Shown here: positions 27,410 to 40,017 of the stretch, piece by piece | How positions within the stretch are numbered: the stretch's first letter is position 1 | How the letters are laid out: every line of letters begins with the position of its first letter | NCBI GenBank assembly: GCA_013397795.1 | Contig: VZTJ01001778.1 | Location: 62,001 to 126,000, forward strand | DNA: 64,000 bases | DNA from: Orthonyx spaldingii | Taxonomy: Eukaryota; Chordata; Aves; Passeriformes; Orthonychidae | Direction of reading: 5' to 3' | Notes under the pieces: generated by a model | Databases searched by the model: none | Told to the model about the DNA's origin: nothing | What the model saw: the letters and a program-made list of their open reading frames with translations, nothing else | Position numbers and translations under genes: made by a program

Positions 27410-30400
27410 AGGCTAAACAACTTTATTTTTTCCTGACCTTCTTCAGTAGTGATATTTGCTACACATGAAATGACTTTTGGGAGGAAAAGTGTCCACAGAA
27501 ACCTGCACAGGAAGGCAAGTCCAGCCCACTTTTACAGGTATCTCTTTACTGCAGAGACAGAGCAGGAGGTGCTCCAAAAGCCCACTGTGATCTCTGACTG
27601 CAACAGGCAGCCTCTGTGTGTGCAGCTAACACATACCTCTGCACATTGATGTAAAATCATACATATAGAGTCAAAAACGAAAGCCATGTAAGTATGAGAG
27701 ACTAACCGAGGAAATAGCAATGATGAGAAAGTTGAGATGATGACATGAACATAAACACTGAATATGAGGTTAAAGGGTTATTGGGATTTTTGTACATGTC
27801 AACAAGTCAGATGGGGAAACTATATATCTCAGCATTTGGTTATACTATGACTTTAGTGGAGTGCTGTAGCAGATGACAGCACCCAAATATTCACATTTCA
27901 AAGAAGACTTCAAGAAGAAAAGAATAAAAAATCCAGAAATGTTAAAGCAAGAGCTGTTAAATAACTAAAAGATGAGAATCAACATAGGAAGCCAGCACAT
28001 TTAGTTTGCAAAGTTACTTAGTTATATCCTCTGGGATTATACATACATTGAGGCCCTGCACACAAAGCAAATGATTGGAAGCTGAAGCTAAGATTCAAAG
28101 ATAAGCAAGATTCAAAGTCAACCCACTAGTGTAGGAGACAAAACTGTTCAGAGTATTTTATTGGACCTGTGAGTCTGTCAGTTGCCTTTTCAACAGCAGA
28201 CCATGTGCCTTAAATATCAAGGAGTTGCACTTACATCAGGATTCGATTAGGTCAATGTTCCAATCTCAAAACTTGCTGAGTTTCAAACTTAGTAATTCAC
28301 AGGGTTATTGTCAGTCTTTAACATAAAGCAGTTTCCTTTGTTCAGAACAGGAAAGGAAGGTAAAAATATGAAGTTATATATTGGAAGAGCCACTAGTCTT
28401 GTAGCAAAGCCCACCAGGAGAGACAACTCAGCAGAGACTTTCCCCTGCACTGCCCATCTCTGCACATGACATGGCCAGGCAGATATGTTCCTGAGACAGA
28501 AATGTACTGCTGAGCTTCCCACATCAAGCTCTACCCATGCTGCTCACAAAAACCTGCATCACAGTTCTCCAAAATTATGTCAGTTTACGAGACAGGATAA
28601 AGGAGACATGCTTGGTACTGGAGATTTTCTGCTGGAAGTAGTTGAAAGACTTATTTTCCTGGGCTGGCAGAGTCTCTCTATTGATTTACCTTATCTTACT
28701 CAAGTTTCATTGACTTCTCTGAATCTGATTTCACAGATATTTAACTAAGCTACTTAAAACACTAGCACTAACTGTTGAAAACTTACATATGAGTAAAGGG
28801 TATCAGATAAGGGGAAATCCCAGGTGGATATGAAATGGTTTTTACTGTCCAAATGTGCTGGCTAACACTTAGCAAAACACTGTGGGAACAGAAAACTGTT
28901 ACCAGAGATGTGTCTGACCACAGTTTTACAGGCCCCTGCAGAAGCACAGAAAAGATTGTAAACTTCAATCCCATTTCTAAATTGTATTAAAAAAACCTTA
29001 ATGTGGGCTAAAAAAGACAACTGCTTGCATCTGGAACTAATAAGAAGGCTAGAAAAAAATGGACTGTGATTGTGGCTCCCTGGTGAAGCAAAGCTGGAAA
29101 TAGATCTAGATTGCAGAAACAGACATGAAATCAGATATTATGAATATTGCAGAGAAATGTATAAATAAAATACAACCAATGAGAATCTGTTAGTAGATCA
29201 GATTCTTGTTTGCAAGAAGATGAACTTTAAAGGGAAGATGTATGATAAGTAGTGTTCCCCTAGATAATAAGAGGTACTATGCAACTGCAGTAAGAAGAGA
29301 GAAAAAGAACTGGGAGAGGGAAGCTAAGCGCAGTGGGGCAAGGAGCAGCATTTAAAAACTGGTGCAATACAATGCCAGGGCATTTAAAAGAAACAGAATA
29401 TTGTGGTGGGTGAGGGAGAGGAATCCTGGGAACTTTCTAAAAGCAGTATAAAGCCATACAAAAATTGCATGTGTGAAAGACATTTTGAACAGTGTTATCA
29501 AGAAGTTGAAGGAACCCCACAATAACATTTTGTCAAGCTACAAAAAACAAACAGGCTTGTGTAACTACCCAGTTTCCAGAGATGAACAGATGGCACTAGT
29601 AACAGAAAAAGAAAAGGCAATAGCTGAAATGAAAGCACAGAAAGATGCAAACTCTAGCAAACAGTAGAGACTTGCACAGACCTGAGAAACAAGCTTGTAC
29701 ACAAACAAGAACATTTGAGGAGAAAGGGGCATGCAAGTGACACAGAAAATAAACCAGCACTGTCAACAGCAAATGTACAAGATACAGAAAAAAATCAAAT
29801 TAGAAAAGCAGTGACATCATGTAGAAAACAATGGAAAAACTTTATGCATAGAATCACCATGTCAGGGGTTTCAGGAACAAATTCAACTGCCAATAACTGA
29901 GATTTCTCACAGATGACATTAATGAAACACAATAAGTAAAAAGTAAAGGTTAGTCATACCCCTCAAAAGAAAAAACCCAACAAACAAAAAAGACAGCAGT
30001 GAATGAACAGAAAAACAGAAACCAAAGAGAGAAAATCAGCACTTTCCGCCCCCCCCCATGCTAAAGTCTGTACTAAATAGTGCAAATTAAACCTACAATA
30101 AGATGAGTCTGGGGGCTTTATTATAAACAACACTGAGATGCATGAAAAGGGCTAAAAATTGAAATTTCACATAGGGATGAAAAGCCACAGCTTCTGAATA
30201 ATAAAAAATTAATATAGCAACTAAACCCGAGACATACACTAAAACCAAGACATAGAAAAAAATATAAAATGGAATAAAATCAGGTTATTTATGAGTCAGT
30301 TACCGTATGTAAGTGACACATTGTCTATCACTGACTCCAAAGAAGTAAAAATGCTACTGCAGAGATCCATCCTCAGCATTATCAGAGTAATAATCTAGGG

Positions 30401-30801
30401 TATAAAACTATCTGATATTTTCTCAAAAACCTCCAAGTACATTTGCCACCTGAGACAACAAATGGAGTAAGCTTCTACAGGATACAGTCTCAGCACAGTG
30501 CAGCTTGAGTGTTGATAGGAACTGGAAGCCAGCTACCACATCCTGAAAAATAAAGCAGTGAATGAAGAGGCAATCAGCATACAGCATGAGATCAGCCAGG
30601 TAGAGCAGAAGTACTACTCCAGGAAAAGGCAGTGAGCTGCTGGATTGCATATCAGCTTCATTATCAAGAGATGGTCAAGAAATACTTGGAAAGGACACCT
30701 TGAAATAAATGTCTGTTTGACAAAAGCCAGCTAGAATTTTTAAGAGTAGGTAAAAACCAGTAGCAAAGAATATTAGAGGATATTAGCCAATGAGGAAAGG
30801 C

Positions 30802-30817
30802 TTTTTTTTTTTTTTTT
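30802..30817. repeat. Poly-T run (16)
   Basis: Sixteen T after GGAAAGGC. No retroposed sequence is recognisable beside it. Confidence 0.9.
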
Positions 30818-32151
30818 CCTTTTTCCACTTAGTTGATTTCTGTGTTGTGGGAGTTTTGGGGTGTATTTCTTTGTTATGTTTCATTTTTAATGAAAAATAT
30901 CACAATCAAAACAGGTACTTCACTAAAGTACTGAGAGGAAGATAGCTAATTGCTGAGACAGTGGCCTTGCTATATGAAAACACATTAACTGAACAAGAAC
31001 TTTGACCTCACAATCAAACAGAAAACATCAACCACCCCAAATTATTGAGAATTTTAAGGCAGGCACTAGAAGGAAACAGGAAAATAAAGCAGAGGTATCC
31101 AAGTGTGCATATTCATTATTCTGCCAGATTGGCACTGGCCCTTCTGGGGAGGAATTCCTCTCTGTGCCCATAAAGACAAGAAACACAGAGAAAAGCTGAG
31201 CCAGATTGAAAGCATCATTTAAAAGATGAGTGGATCATCGAAAACAAAAGGGTTGTCAGAAGTCAGAGCCACTGTCAGCAGGAAAGCTATTTTTGAAAAG
31301 TCAGAATCGCCAAATTCAGCCCACGACACTGGGTTAAGTGGTCATGGTACTTGCAGAAGGCAAGTGAAGTGGCAAAGAGATAATGACAGCTTATAGCAGT
31401 TTTTAGATTTTAGAGTTGCTAGTTCCAGAGAAATCTTTACAGGTTAAAAAAAAAAGGGAAAAAAATAATTTGAAACCAAAGGTAAAAAATTTTAAAAAGG
31501 GAAAAAAGAAAGCGGAGAACGGAAAACAGAAAAAGAAAAAAGAAAAACAAGTATTGTATGAGCAAGGAGCAAGAAGCTGTGTGGGGCTGAGTTAATGGCC
31601 AGGATTAAACCATGACACAAATGTATAAACAAGTCAGCTAATCTACCCTAACAGGTGTTTTGATTTTAAATTTAGTGTCTCAAACAAATACGATGGAGGG
31701 AAAAGTGATGGGGTCTCCCTGAACAGGGCACTATGATCTTACACAAAGAAACTAAAAACAACTTTCAGGACTTTTTACTTGGTGAGAACAACACATGTGA
31801 AAGAAGAAGCAGAACCAGGACACTGCACTCCTGTATCTCACTCTTGTCTCACACAAAACAGGAGGGAACTGAAAGAGTCTCTGATAATTTATCTGCCTGA
31901 AATGCTTTTAGCCACAGGGAAGGGAGACAATTTTGCCTGAAGTTTACGCTGCTCATTAAGAAGCATTTCCTACCATGGAAGTGAGTATGTGAAGGTGCAT
32001 GGGAAGGAAATTGGTTCCTGATTTCAATCAGCTCTCCAGCCCCCTCTTCACTGCTTACATGTCTATATCTCCATTGCACTGTCTAGAAGTTACTGTAACC
32101 TCCATGGCATGTGTCAGGAGCATAAGAGCTAAATAAGAAAATAATTCTTGC

Positions 32152-32165
32152 TTTTTTTTTTTTTT
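32152..32165. repeat. Poly-T run (14)
   Basis: Fourteen T after AATTCTTGC. No retroposed sequence is recognisable beside it. Confidence 0.9.
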
Positions 32166-34127
32166 CCTTTTCAAGCAAGCTTTCTGGTACTATATAATTA
32201 GTACTTGTCAATAAAATACCATTATATTACCTTAAAACAGCCCTTATGTCACTACTGCAAGACTGTGTTTCAGTTAGTTTAATGCATAACACATTAAAAT
32301 AAATGCAATCTGATTTCTTTTTTCTCCCTTTCAGCCTGATCCAAAATATGTTAAACTGATAGAAGGCCAGGGATGTTGCAAAGGCTCAAGCTCGATACAT
32401 TGCCTCTACCACCACAGCTGCACCACCACAGGAGAGCATGGGAAGAAGCAGCCATACTTTCTGGAGATATTCAAGGCACAGATACTTTTGGGAAAACAGG
32501 GCTGGCAAACTGGTATCTGATAGAGTCTGGGAAGCCACAAGGGAAATATTCTATGTGTACAGCTCAATAGGACATAGGACTCTGTGATATTTTCCAGCTC
32601 TGCCTCACTCTTGGACTTCACAAAACTAAAGACATAGTTTCTCTCCCCATGAACTGCTCAGCAAGGCTAGAAGGATTTAACATTCAGTAAGTGAAATTAA
32701 TCATCACTATGCTGTCAGCAGCAGAATCCAAAAGAGATGTTATTAAAAATGAGAGCAAGAGTCAAAAGGCCAGTTCTTGAGTCATTTGGATGTCAGTATA
32801 TTGCTTCAGAGTCCAAGGCAGCATTACAAACATCCAACTCTGAACTTAGAGATGCCACTTCTAATAAGTTAATTAAAGAAATATTACATTCCTATTCATA
32901 AAATCTCCCTTCTTCTGGAACAGGCATTGATTGATGTTCTTAATAAATAAAGATCATCAACTTTTATTCTATGATAAATCTTTCAAATTGCCATGTGTTT
33001 GTACTTTCCTGCTCTACCCATTGCATCTCCTCTAGCTGCTATGAGCTATTAGCAGTATTTCCCGAACGAAAACATGGAACTGTTCCTGTTTCTTCCCAAA
33101 TGCCAAAACTGACAAAAATTAAACAGAAAGTGACATTTTAACAGTTTTTACCTGATCCTGTCATCCTTGCTGAAAATAAATGTCCAAATAATAATGCAGA
33201 GTATGCTACTCCTACTTGAATTAACCTAATTTTTTCTTTGACTGAAGTGGGAGGAGATGCTTCATATGCCAGTCCACAATCCCTAACCATAGCAAATGTC
33301 TCATTTCTCATCGGTAACTTCACTTGGGGTAGGAGTGGGTGGTGGATGGAGCAATGGGCATGACAAAAAACCCCAAAACCACCTCCAACAAACTGGGCAT
33401 GAACCAACAACAACAAAAGAAACCCCACAACCCAAACAAGTCCTGATCCATACATCGTAGTTAATATCTGGCCATGATAAGCAGTCCACAATTGTTTACA
33501 GGATCATATTAAAGAGCAGAATGTGTAAGCTTGTTATTTCCACACTGCAACAGTTGGGGCACGTCATGATTCTTTCATGCAAAAAGCTTGTGAAGCAGTA
33601 GTCTAAAGCAGATAGTTTTACAGAGAACTATTTTGCAAAAACATTTCATTTCTCAAAATGTTCTTCAGCTTTGTAGCCAGAGACTACTAAAGCAAAGAGC
33701 TTTACAGTCCTTTAGGAGCACCCAGTAAAAGACAAAAATAAAAAGCAGCAATGAGTTTAAATGTGGTAAGGTAAAGCATTAATTTTCAGTCCACTACATT
33801 GGTCCTTTCAAAGGCATCCACAACAATCCTTGCATTGGCTACAGGGGGAGATAAGGCTCCTGTGCTTTCCTTGACTACAAAGATTTGATGTAAAAATTCT
33901 CTTTTCAGAGTTCCTTATTTCCAGTATCCCCATCTTACTATAGTACTGCTAAGAAGTCCTACTCAAAGTAGATTGCCTGCAATGGTTCATAGATTGATTT
34001 CCTTTCCTATTTAACATCCAAGCTTTAAGAGCTTGCTGGACTTCCGTATTTCTGTCCCTGCAGTAAAGCTTCTGAGAATATGGTCAAGCCCTTGCTGGAA
34101 CAACAAAATCACAGTAATAGCAAAAAA

Positions 34128-34147
34128 NNNNNNNNNNNNNNNNNNNN
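34128..34147. other. Assembly gap (20 N)
   Basis: Twenty undetermined bases between a run of A and an A-rich (AAAAACAAAGAAAAAGAAAA) plus (TA)n stretch ending near 34205. The real length and sequence are unknown; such simple repeats commonly break short-read assemblies. Confidence 0.98.
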
Positions 34148-34205
34148 AAAAAAACAAAGAAAAAGAAAAAAAAAAAAAAAAAATTATATATATATATATA
34201 TATAT
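34148..34205. repeat. A-rich tract followed by (TA)n microsatellite
   Basis: Directly right of the N gap: poly-A with interspersed C and G, then about ten TA units at 34185-34205. It may continue through the gap to the A run before 34128. Confidence 0.95.
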
Positions 34206-34656
34206 TCTACGGTAATCTGCTTAAAACTATTGTTTCAGGATAATTCTGACCATGCAGACATTCCCTATCAACAACTCCTGTGAGTAAACTGAGAAAGACA
34301 CATAAATGCAGACATGGGGGAAGGTGGTGAACAGAGAAATTCCTTTCCCACTTATAAAACAACTGAAAAAAGTAAACAAAGACATCATCAGTAAGTGAAC
34401 TCTGAGAGCTTTTGCCCTAACTAACATCTCAGTAACACAGAAACATGGAGGCAGGTAGGTGGTAAGGCCTAAGATGGATACAGCCAGTAAAGATCTCTGT
34501 CACTTATCAGTGGTGTCTCATCCAAACTATAGGGAAGGAAAAGGCAAGAGGGTTCACATCCTAAATGGAGACAAATGGAAACACTCCTCAGTAAATGAAG
34601 AGGAGACAGGTACTAAGACTACTGGTATTGTTTATATTTTACGTACCTATTCTCCT

Positions 34657-34790
34657 GAATCATGGAATATCCTGAGTTGGAAGGGACCCACAAGGATCAT
34701 TAAACCCAGCTCTTAAATGGCTGATACAAACCCACAACCTTGGCACTAATAGCACCATGCTCTAACCCACTGAGCTAATCTCAGCAGTTG
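34657..34790 (-). mobile_element. tRNA-Ile-derived SINE with CR1 tail (TguSINE1-like)
   Basis: On the minus strand the element starts near 34790 with an A-box-like TAGCTCAGTGGGTTAG (34777-34762), then AGCATGGTGCTATTAGTGCC, like the anticodon arm of tRNA-Ile(AAT), then a decayed B box GGTTGTGGGTTTGTATC. After a short linker it ends with a CR1-X/Y-like tail (GGGTCCCTTCCAACTCAGGA) and TATTCCATGATTC. A tRNA head fused to a CR1 3' tail is the known design of TguSINE1, described in zebra finch and mobilised in trans by CR1. It is not a functional tRNA: the acceptor stem is absent and the B box is mutated. Confidence 0.85.
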
Positions 34791-35224
34791 AATGGTGTTT
34801 GTCCCCAAATTTAGGGTCATTCCACTTTAAAGATCCCACTCTTTGAATGTAGTCCCTGAACATTCAAACTGGAAAGCTTGCCCCTTAAATATCCCTAGAC
34901 ACTACAAAGTCATGGACATTCAATCTTCCCTTGGTGAGATAACTAGTTGTCCAAAAGGGAACCCCAGGCCACTGATGTGACTGTTATGATTTCCAAAACT
35001 GTGTGACAGAAAGGTGCAAGGAGAAGACTGCCCTATGCTGGTCTCTGCAAAACAGGACAAGAGAAAGACACTGAAGGCCTCAATTCTTGCTTTGATGCAA
35101 ACAAAAGCATTTTTTATTACCCAGCCTACAACAAAAATGAAATTAAAAAATCAAATAATAATTCCCACAAAGGTCACAGCAGCGTCCAACACACTTGGAA
35201 ACAAAAGCCAAATGAGAGGTTCAC

Positions 35225-35380
35225 CTTGAGGTTCCCAGATGATGGGGCAGAGTGCACTGTCAGCAAGGCTGCAGATGACACCAAACTGGGGAGAGTGACT
35301 GATACACCAGAGGTTGTGCTGCCATTCAGAGGGACCTCGACAGGCTGAAGAAGTGGGCTGACAGGAACCTCATGAACAAC
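35225..35380 (+). mobile_element. CR1 ORF2 internal fragment
   Basis: The stretch contains GAGTGCACTGTCAGCAAGGC, TGCAGATGACACCAAACTGG, GTGCTGCCATTCAGAGGGAC and GCTGACAGGAACCTCATGAA. These are the codons of the CR1 RT region around ECTLSKFADDTKLGG through AAIQRDLDRL to ADRNLMK, with frame breaks. No CR1 3' end follows, so this is a small relic. Confidence 0.85.
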
Positions 35381-38300
35381 ACAGTACTACACAAACAGCT
35401 ACAGAAAAAGAAATCATTATCAAGATTATGCTGTAGAGGGGAAAAATATTTTGTCGTCATATGTTCAAAAGCAAACAAACAATGAAAGTCCTTGTAACTT
35501 GCTCTTCCAACTCCTTTTTGTGCTCAGCACAAGTTTCTACAGCAGCCCTGGGGGTAGATACTGAAATCTGCAGAGGCCTACTGCACACGCACAGAAACAC
35601 CCAAGCATTCTGCAAGGTGTTAAAGTGCTAGTAAAGGTTTTCTGTGGGATCTTGCAACATCTTGCAAAGAGGGATTTCATGCTCTAACAAAAGTTTGCAC
35701 CAGGTCAGTAAGTTCCCTCTATTTTTCAGTGGGCTTAAAATCTGCCACTATGACTGCATATCACCTGAGACAGAAGAAAACAGAAAAAATATTGAGTTTA
35801 TAAAGCTCTGGTGAGGACAGATTTCTCCACACCCAAGGTAGGAGCTGCCCTTTGATACACTGGTGTGCTTCTTGGTTGATTTCTTTGCCTCAGTCCCTTG
35901 AGAATTAGCAGGCACCTCCTGTATTTAAGACTGAAAGCATCACAGCTTTCAGAAGAAAACTATGGTAATAATTCACAAGCTGACAAGAATAAAATTGGAA
36001 CACCCAGCACTGCAGCCACTGTGCCAAGGCTGCGGGCACTACAGTCACCAGGAGAAAGGCACATTTGAGAACCAGCACATACTTATGATGCCTCTGATAT
36101 GTGCAGTTCTCTTCTGCTGTGTTTTCATAAAGCCTTTTCAGTACTTAGTGTAAATCTTACTCTACATAGCTTCTTTGGGGGGGAATTTTTTATATCTCAG
36201 CCCCTTAATGAGGCAATTTTTTTATCAACAAAGAGACTTGTTTGTGCTCTCAAGTTACATGAGGTTTGAAAGCACAACCCAGGAGAAATTAAATTCAGCT
36301 TCAAAACTACATGAACTTGGACATTACTGAAATTAAGGTGGTCATTTTGGGCTCTGATCAACACAGCTTAATGACTGCTATGCAGGCCAAAACTTTTATA
36401 TAGGAACATTAGGAATATTAGGAATGTTTATACTAAGTCCACACCATTAAAAAACCAAAACATCACACACACGTGGTCATTGCCACTTAACGTGAAAGTC
36501 TTACAGTTCCTGCAGCAATTGATGCATTTCTAATACATCCAATAGCACTTTACAGAATAAGCTTGCAGTGCAAGCTTGTTGCTTGTAGTACATAAACCTT
36601 TCCATCTCCTTGTCCACCAAGGATTTATCAATAGTAGAGCTTCAGTTATTGCTGTTCATTCTGAAGCTGCAAAGGAGCAGGGAGAAAAGGACTCAGTAAA
36701 ACCTGAGTTTATTGTTTTTAGGAAAGAAGAGGCTGGAAACTAAAAGATGAGAATGAATAAAAGGTAGCCTAAAAAACTGCAGCTTGCAACTTACAATGAG
36801 TTTTCAGCCAAATTCCAGCCAAAACCTCCTTTTTGATGCCATCAGTCAGAAGAGAGAGTGCCCAGAGAGAGTGCCCTGGGAATGGAATTTCCCCCTCTGC
36901 TTGGAGAGAAAGCCTGTTCTGGCAGCAGATGCACTTGTTTCATAGAGAGGGTTAGAGAAAGAGAGTCTTGGTTGAAAGGCATTTCTATATAGATGATCTC
37001 AGAAAAGCTACAGGCTCCACATGGGACAGGAACAGAAGGAGAAATTTCCAGATTCTTCTTCAGTAAAAGACCATAAACGTACTGCTTAGCCTTAGACTAA
37101 CCAACTTCCTACTTGTGTGTTTGCAGCCACCACCTGGAAGTTGGATAACAGTCCACAGTTAGTGTACCTCACAAATACAGTGAGACGTAATCGTTAACAT
37201 TTGCAAAGCACATAGATAAAGTTCAGATGAAAAGGTTCACTACCACTGAGTACACAGAGATGGAGGGAAGAGATAACACATTACCTGTATTTGTTGAAGT
37301 GGTGCAATATAATTCAATTCTACAACCACAAGCAAATACAGCTATGCACACATGCATGCACACACATTCTCCTTCAGCCCATGTGCTATCAGCTATTTGT
37401 GTAACACAAAGATGTGATCCTGCAAACTTCACTGCACTCACAGCCCAATTCCATCCTTGCAGTATGCATGAACATGGGCAGTGTGTCTTGTAATCTTAAA
37501 ATACACATAGTGGGAAAAAGACTTAGATTCTGCACATTTTTCCCTTCTATTGCAATAGAGGCAGTATAGAGAAGGCCAGGTGTACAAAAATATCTGTGTG
37601 CATATAAGGAAAACATAAAAAAACTTTAATACATCCTTTATATATTTTTCTTTTTTGCTAATGTATCAGCAGTTGTTCCCAGTGTCACCAATGGCATGAG
37701 CACAGTTCTCATCACCAAGTGCTCTGTTGCCATCTATGACATCTGCAGAAGTGGTGGGGTCCCCTCAGAACAAACCTGTAACAGTAGATAAAAAATTGCC
37801 CAAGAAGCCCAGTCAGAGTGAAGGCAGTCAGTTGATGAATCATGAAGACTGGAGAGAGCTGAGCAGGAGGCAGGAGCAAGCAGCTTTTATCCTCTGCGCA
37901 GCTCTCACGACCTCTTCACCTACTGCACAGGGGCTGTAGCCGTGCTCACGCAGCAGGTACAGCGCTGTGCTTACAGCAAAGGGCACCTGGCATCCTTCCA
38001 GTCACGTAACCCACAGCACAGGCAGCTGCTTCCTTCTAGTCAGGGTTCACTGCCTGGCAAACATATGGGACATATTCCTGCAGAATTACGGGATGGTGAA
38101 ATGACTACGTGAAGAAGAAAGACTCCTCTTCTACTTCAATGGCATTCACTCTGAGGAGACAAATCTGGAAATAGTTTACCACTGTGAGAAATTAGTTGAG
38201 AATCCAGCCTCAGGTGTTGCTCTCTCCCTATCTTCCTGAAACAAACCTTAAAGGAATATGGAAGGGAAAAAAGAAAAAAAAAAAATAAAAAATCTTTTAG

Positions 38301-39478
38301 TACTGAGAATGATATAAAAACTTTTGGATGCATTTTTCCCTGCTTACATTCTTATTTGAGAATTATTCATGAAAATGACTTTTTTATTACTATTATAAGG
38401 GAGAGAACTGACTCTCAGCTTTCCCCCAGCTGTACATTATTACTTGAGAGCAAATGCAATGGATCTGTTTAACTCTGCTCTAAGGTCAACTTGCCTTTGT
38501 TTGTTTGCTTGCTTATCTGTTTTTCATACATGCCATATCCTTTATGGAAATGAAATAAGAAAAAAATCCCCCAAATATACCCAGGCTTTTAACAATTATA
38601 TTCCCTTCATTATGTGAAAAGCTCATGCATGATTTGAAAGAATTGACCTCAAACATTAAAATTATGTGTTTTAAAGCAGCTCTGTAGATCTACAAAGAAC
38701 TTGGTTAAATCAAGCTCAAGTGGGAGTGTGATGTTTTGTTCTAAACCATCACTTAACTCAGACCTTATCTTCCCAGATCAGTTTCCTCCAAAAAACTGCA
38801 GTTGAACAAGGACATTGCTCTCCCACTTCACAAGATTATTTATCCTGCTGAGGGGCCTGATTTTGACTGCGTATTTCCAATAAAAAGCATCCTCCAAGAC
38901 AAGCCACACAAAGAAAATGCACTTGCACAAGCCAATGCTTTTGACGAACTCATGGCATTCCCATGAAAACATGAACCAGGGAACTCTCCTCTGTCTTTTG
39001 CAAAGGTTGAGACATGCAAATTTAGGCACCTTCACGTGCAGAAGATTCAACCCAGGCAGGTACCAGAGCCTAGAGAGAACTCCCCTGCGCAGTCCTCAGA
39101 AGCCACTCCAGGATGGTCACACTCCCCTCACTTGACTGCCCAACTCTTTACTGTCTGTAACCACAGCTCAGTCACACAACACCCACCAAGGCCCAACAAT
39201 GTTTCAGACCCGAGCTGCAATCTATACATTGTATTGGAACAGAACACTGTGAGCATTTCAGTCACTCCAATTACAGGAAATAAAATGTGCTTTAAGCAAC
39301 ACCTTGATAAACTCAAGTGCATTCTTCAAGGCTGATCAAAAGTGCAGACTTTCAACTTCTGTTAGTATTAGTTCCTGCCAATCCTTACCTGAAGCCATTG
39401 CAAAAGTTTGCTCTTTTCTCATGTTATTCAGGTGCTGAGAAAAAAGGGGACAAAAGACCGGTCATGCTAAAGAAATAG

Positions 39479-39652
39479 TATACTATGTGAGAAATAAAAG
39501 CAAAAGAGAAAAAAGAGAAAAGAGAAAGCAAGAAAGAGAATGAAAGAGAAACAAGAGAAATAGAGAAAAACAGAAGAACAGAAAGAGAAAAACCTAAGAA
39601 CAGAAAAAGAGGAAAAAATAGAAAAACAGAAAAGAGAACAGAAAGCAGAATT
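39479..39652. repeat. Polypurine (GAAA/GAGAAA-rich) low-complexity tract
   Basis: About 170 bases made almost only of A and G on the plus strand, with irregular units such as AAGAGAAA, GAAAGAGAA and ACAGAAAGAG. It lies about 2.5 kb beyond the proposed IBTK 3' end. The minus-strand open frame across it (39467-39745) encodes Phe/Ser-rich low-complexity sequence and is not a gene. Confidence 0.9.
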
Positions 39653-40003
39653 GTTGCTAGAACAACAAAGATAGCTCACTTGAGGAATACCTTCATCTCC
39701 AGCACATTCTTCACATCCAACTCCCTTCCTCCAGGCAGTCTTCAAGAGCTCCTAGTGCTGAAGCACTAGTGCAATATGAGTCCATCCAGGTATCTGAAAG
39801 CTGCTATAAAAATGGTATTTTTTTGGTGCCATGATACACACTGTAGTTCAGGAAGAACTTTCATGGAAAGAAAAACTGTCTAGGTAGAGTTTGTGTCAGA
39901 TACCACTCTCTCATACAAGAAAAATCTCACACAAGCCATTAGAGGGACTCCCTGAGCTCCTCTGTTGCATCATTGTTGAAACCTTTTCACTTCAAGCATA
40001 TCT

Positions 40004-40017
40004 TGTGTGTGTGTGTG
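40004..40017. repeat. Short (TG)7 microsatellite
   Basis: About seven TG units within CTTGTGTGTGTGTGTGAA. Confidence 0.9.

Larger units (their letters stand above)
17541..34127. other. Intergenic sequence without recognisable gene
   Basis: Mostly AT-rich single-copy-looking sequence. Individual items are listed separately: a GC-richer ORF-dense block (19750-20135), a (TG)n microsatellite (24467-24488), a 31-bp tandem duplication (27350-27409), a TAATTA-bearing AT-rich block (26770-27030) and long T runs (30802-30817, 32152-32165). An A-rich low-complexity patch lies at about 31440-31560. No supported gene. Confidence 0.55.

Noticed and set aside
32330..32600. Possible degenerate CR1 3' region
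   Set aside because: A few words resemble CR1 but no ordered series of landmarks or terminus could be found.
34722..34790. tRNA-Ile-like sequence as a tRNA gene
   Set aside because: Only the D-arm to T-arm part is present, the B box is mutated, no acceptor stem can pair and a CR1 tail follows. It is a SINE head.
39467..39745. 92-codon minus-strand ORF rich in Phe and Ser
   Set aside because: Direct product of translating the polypurine tract from its pyrimidine strand; low complexity, not a membrane protein.
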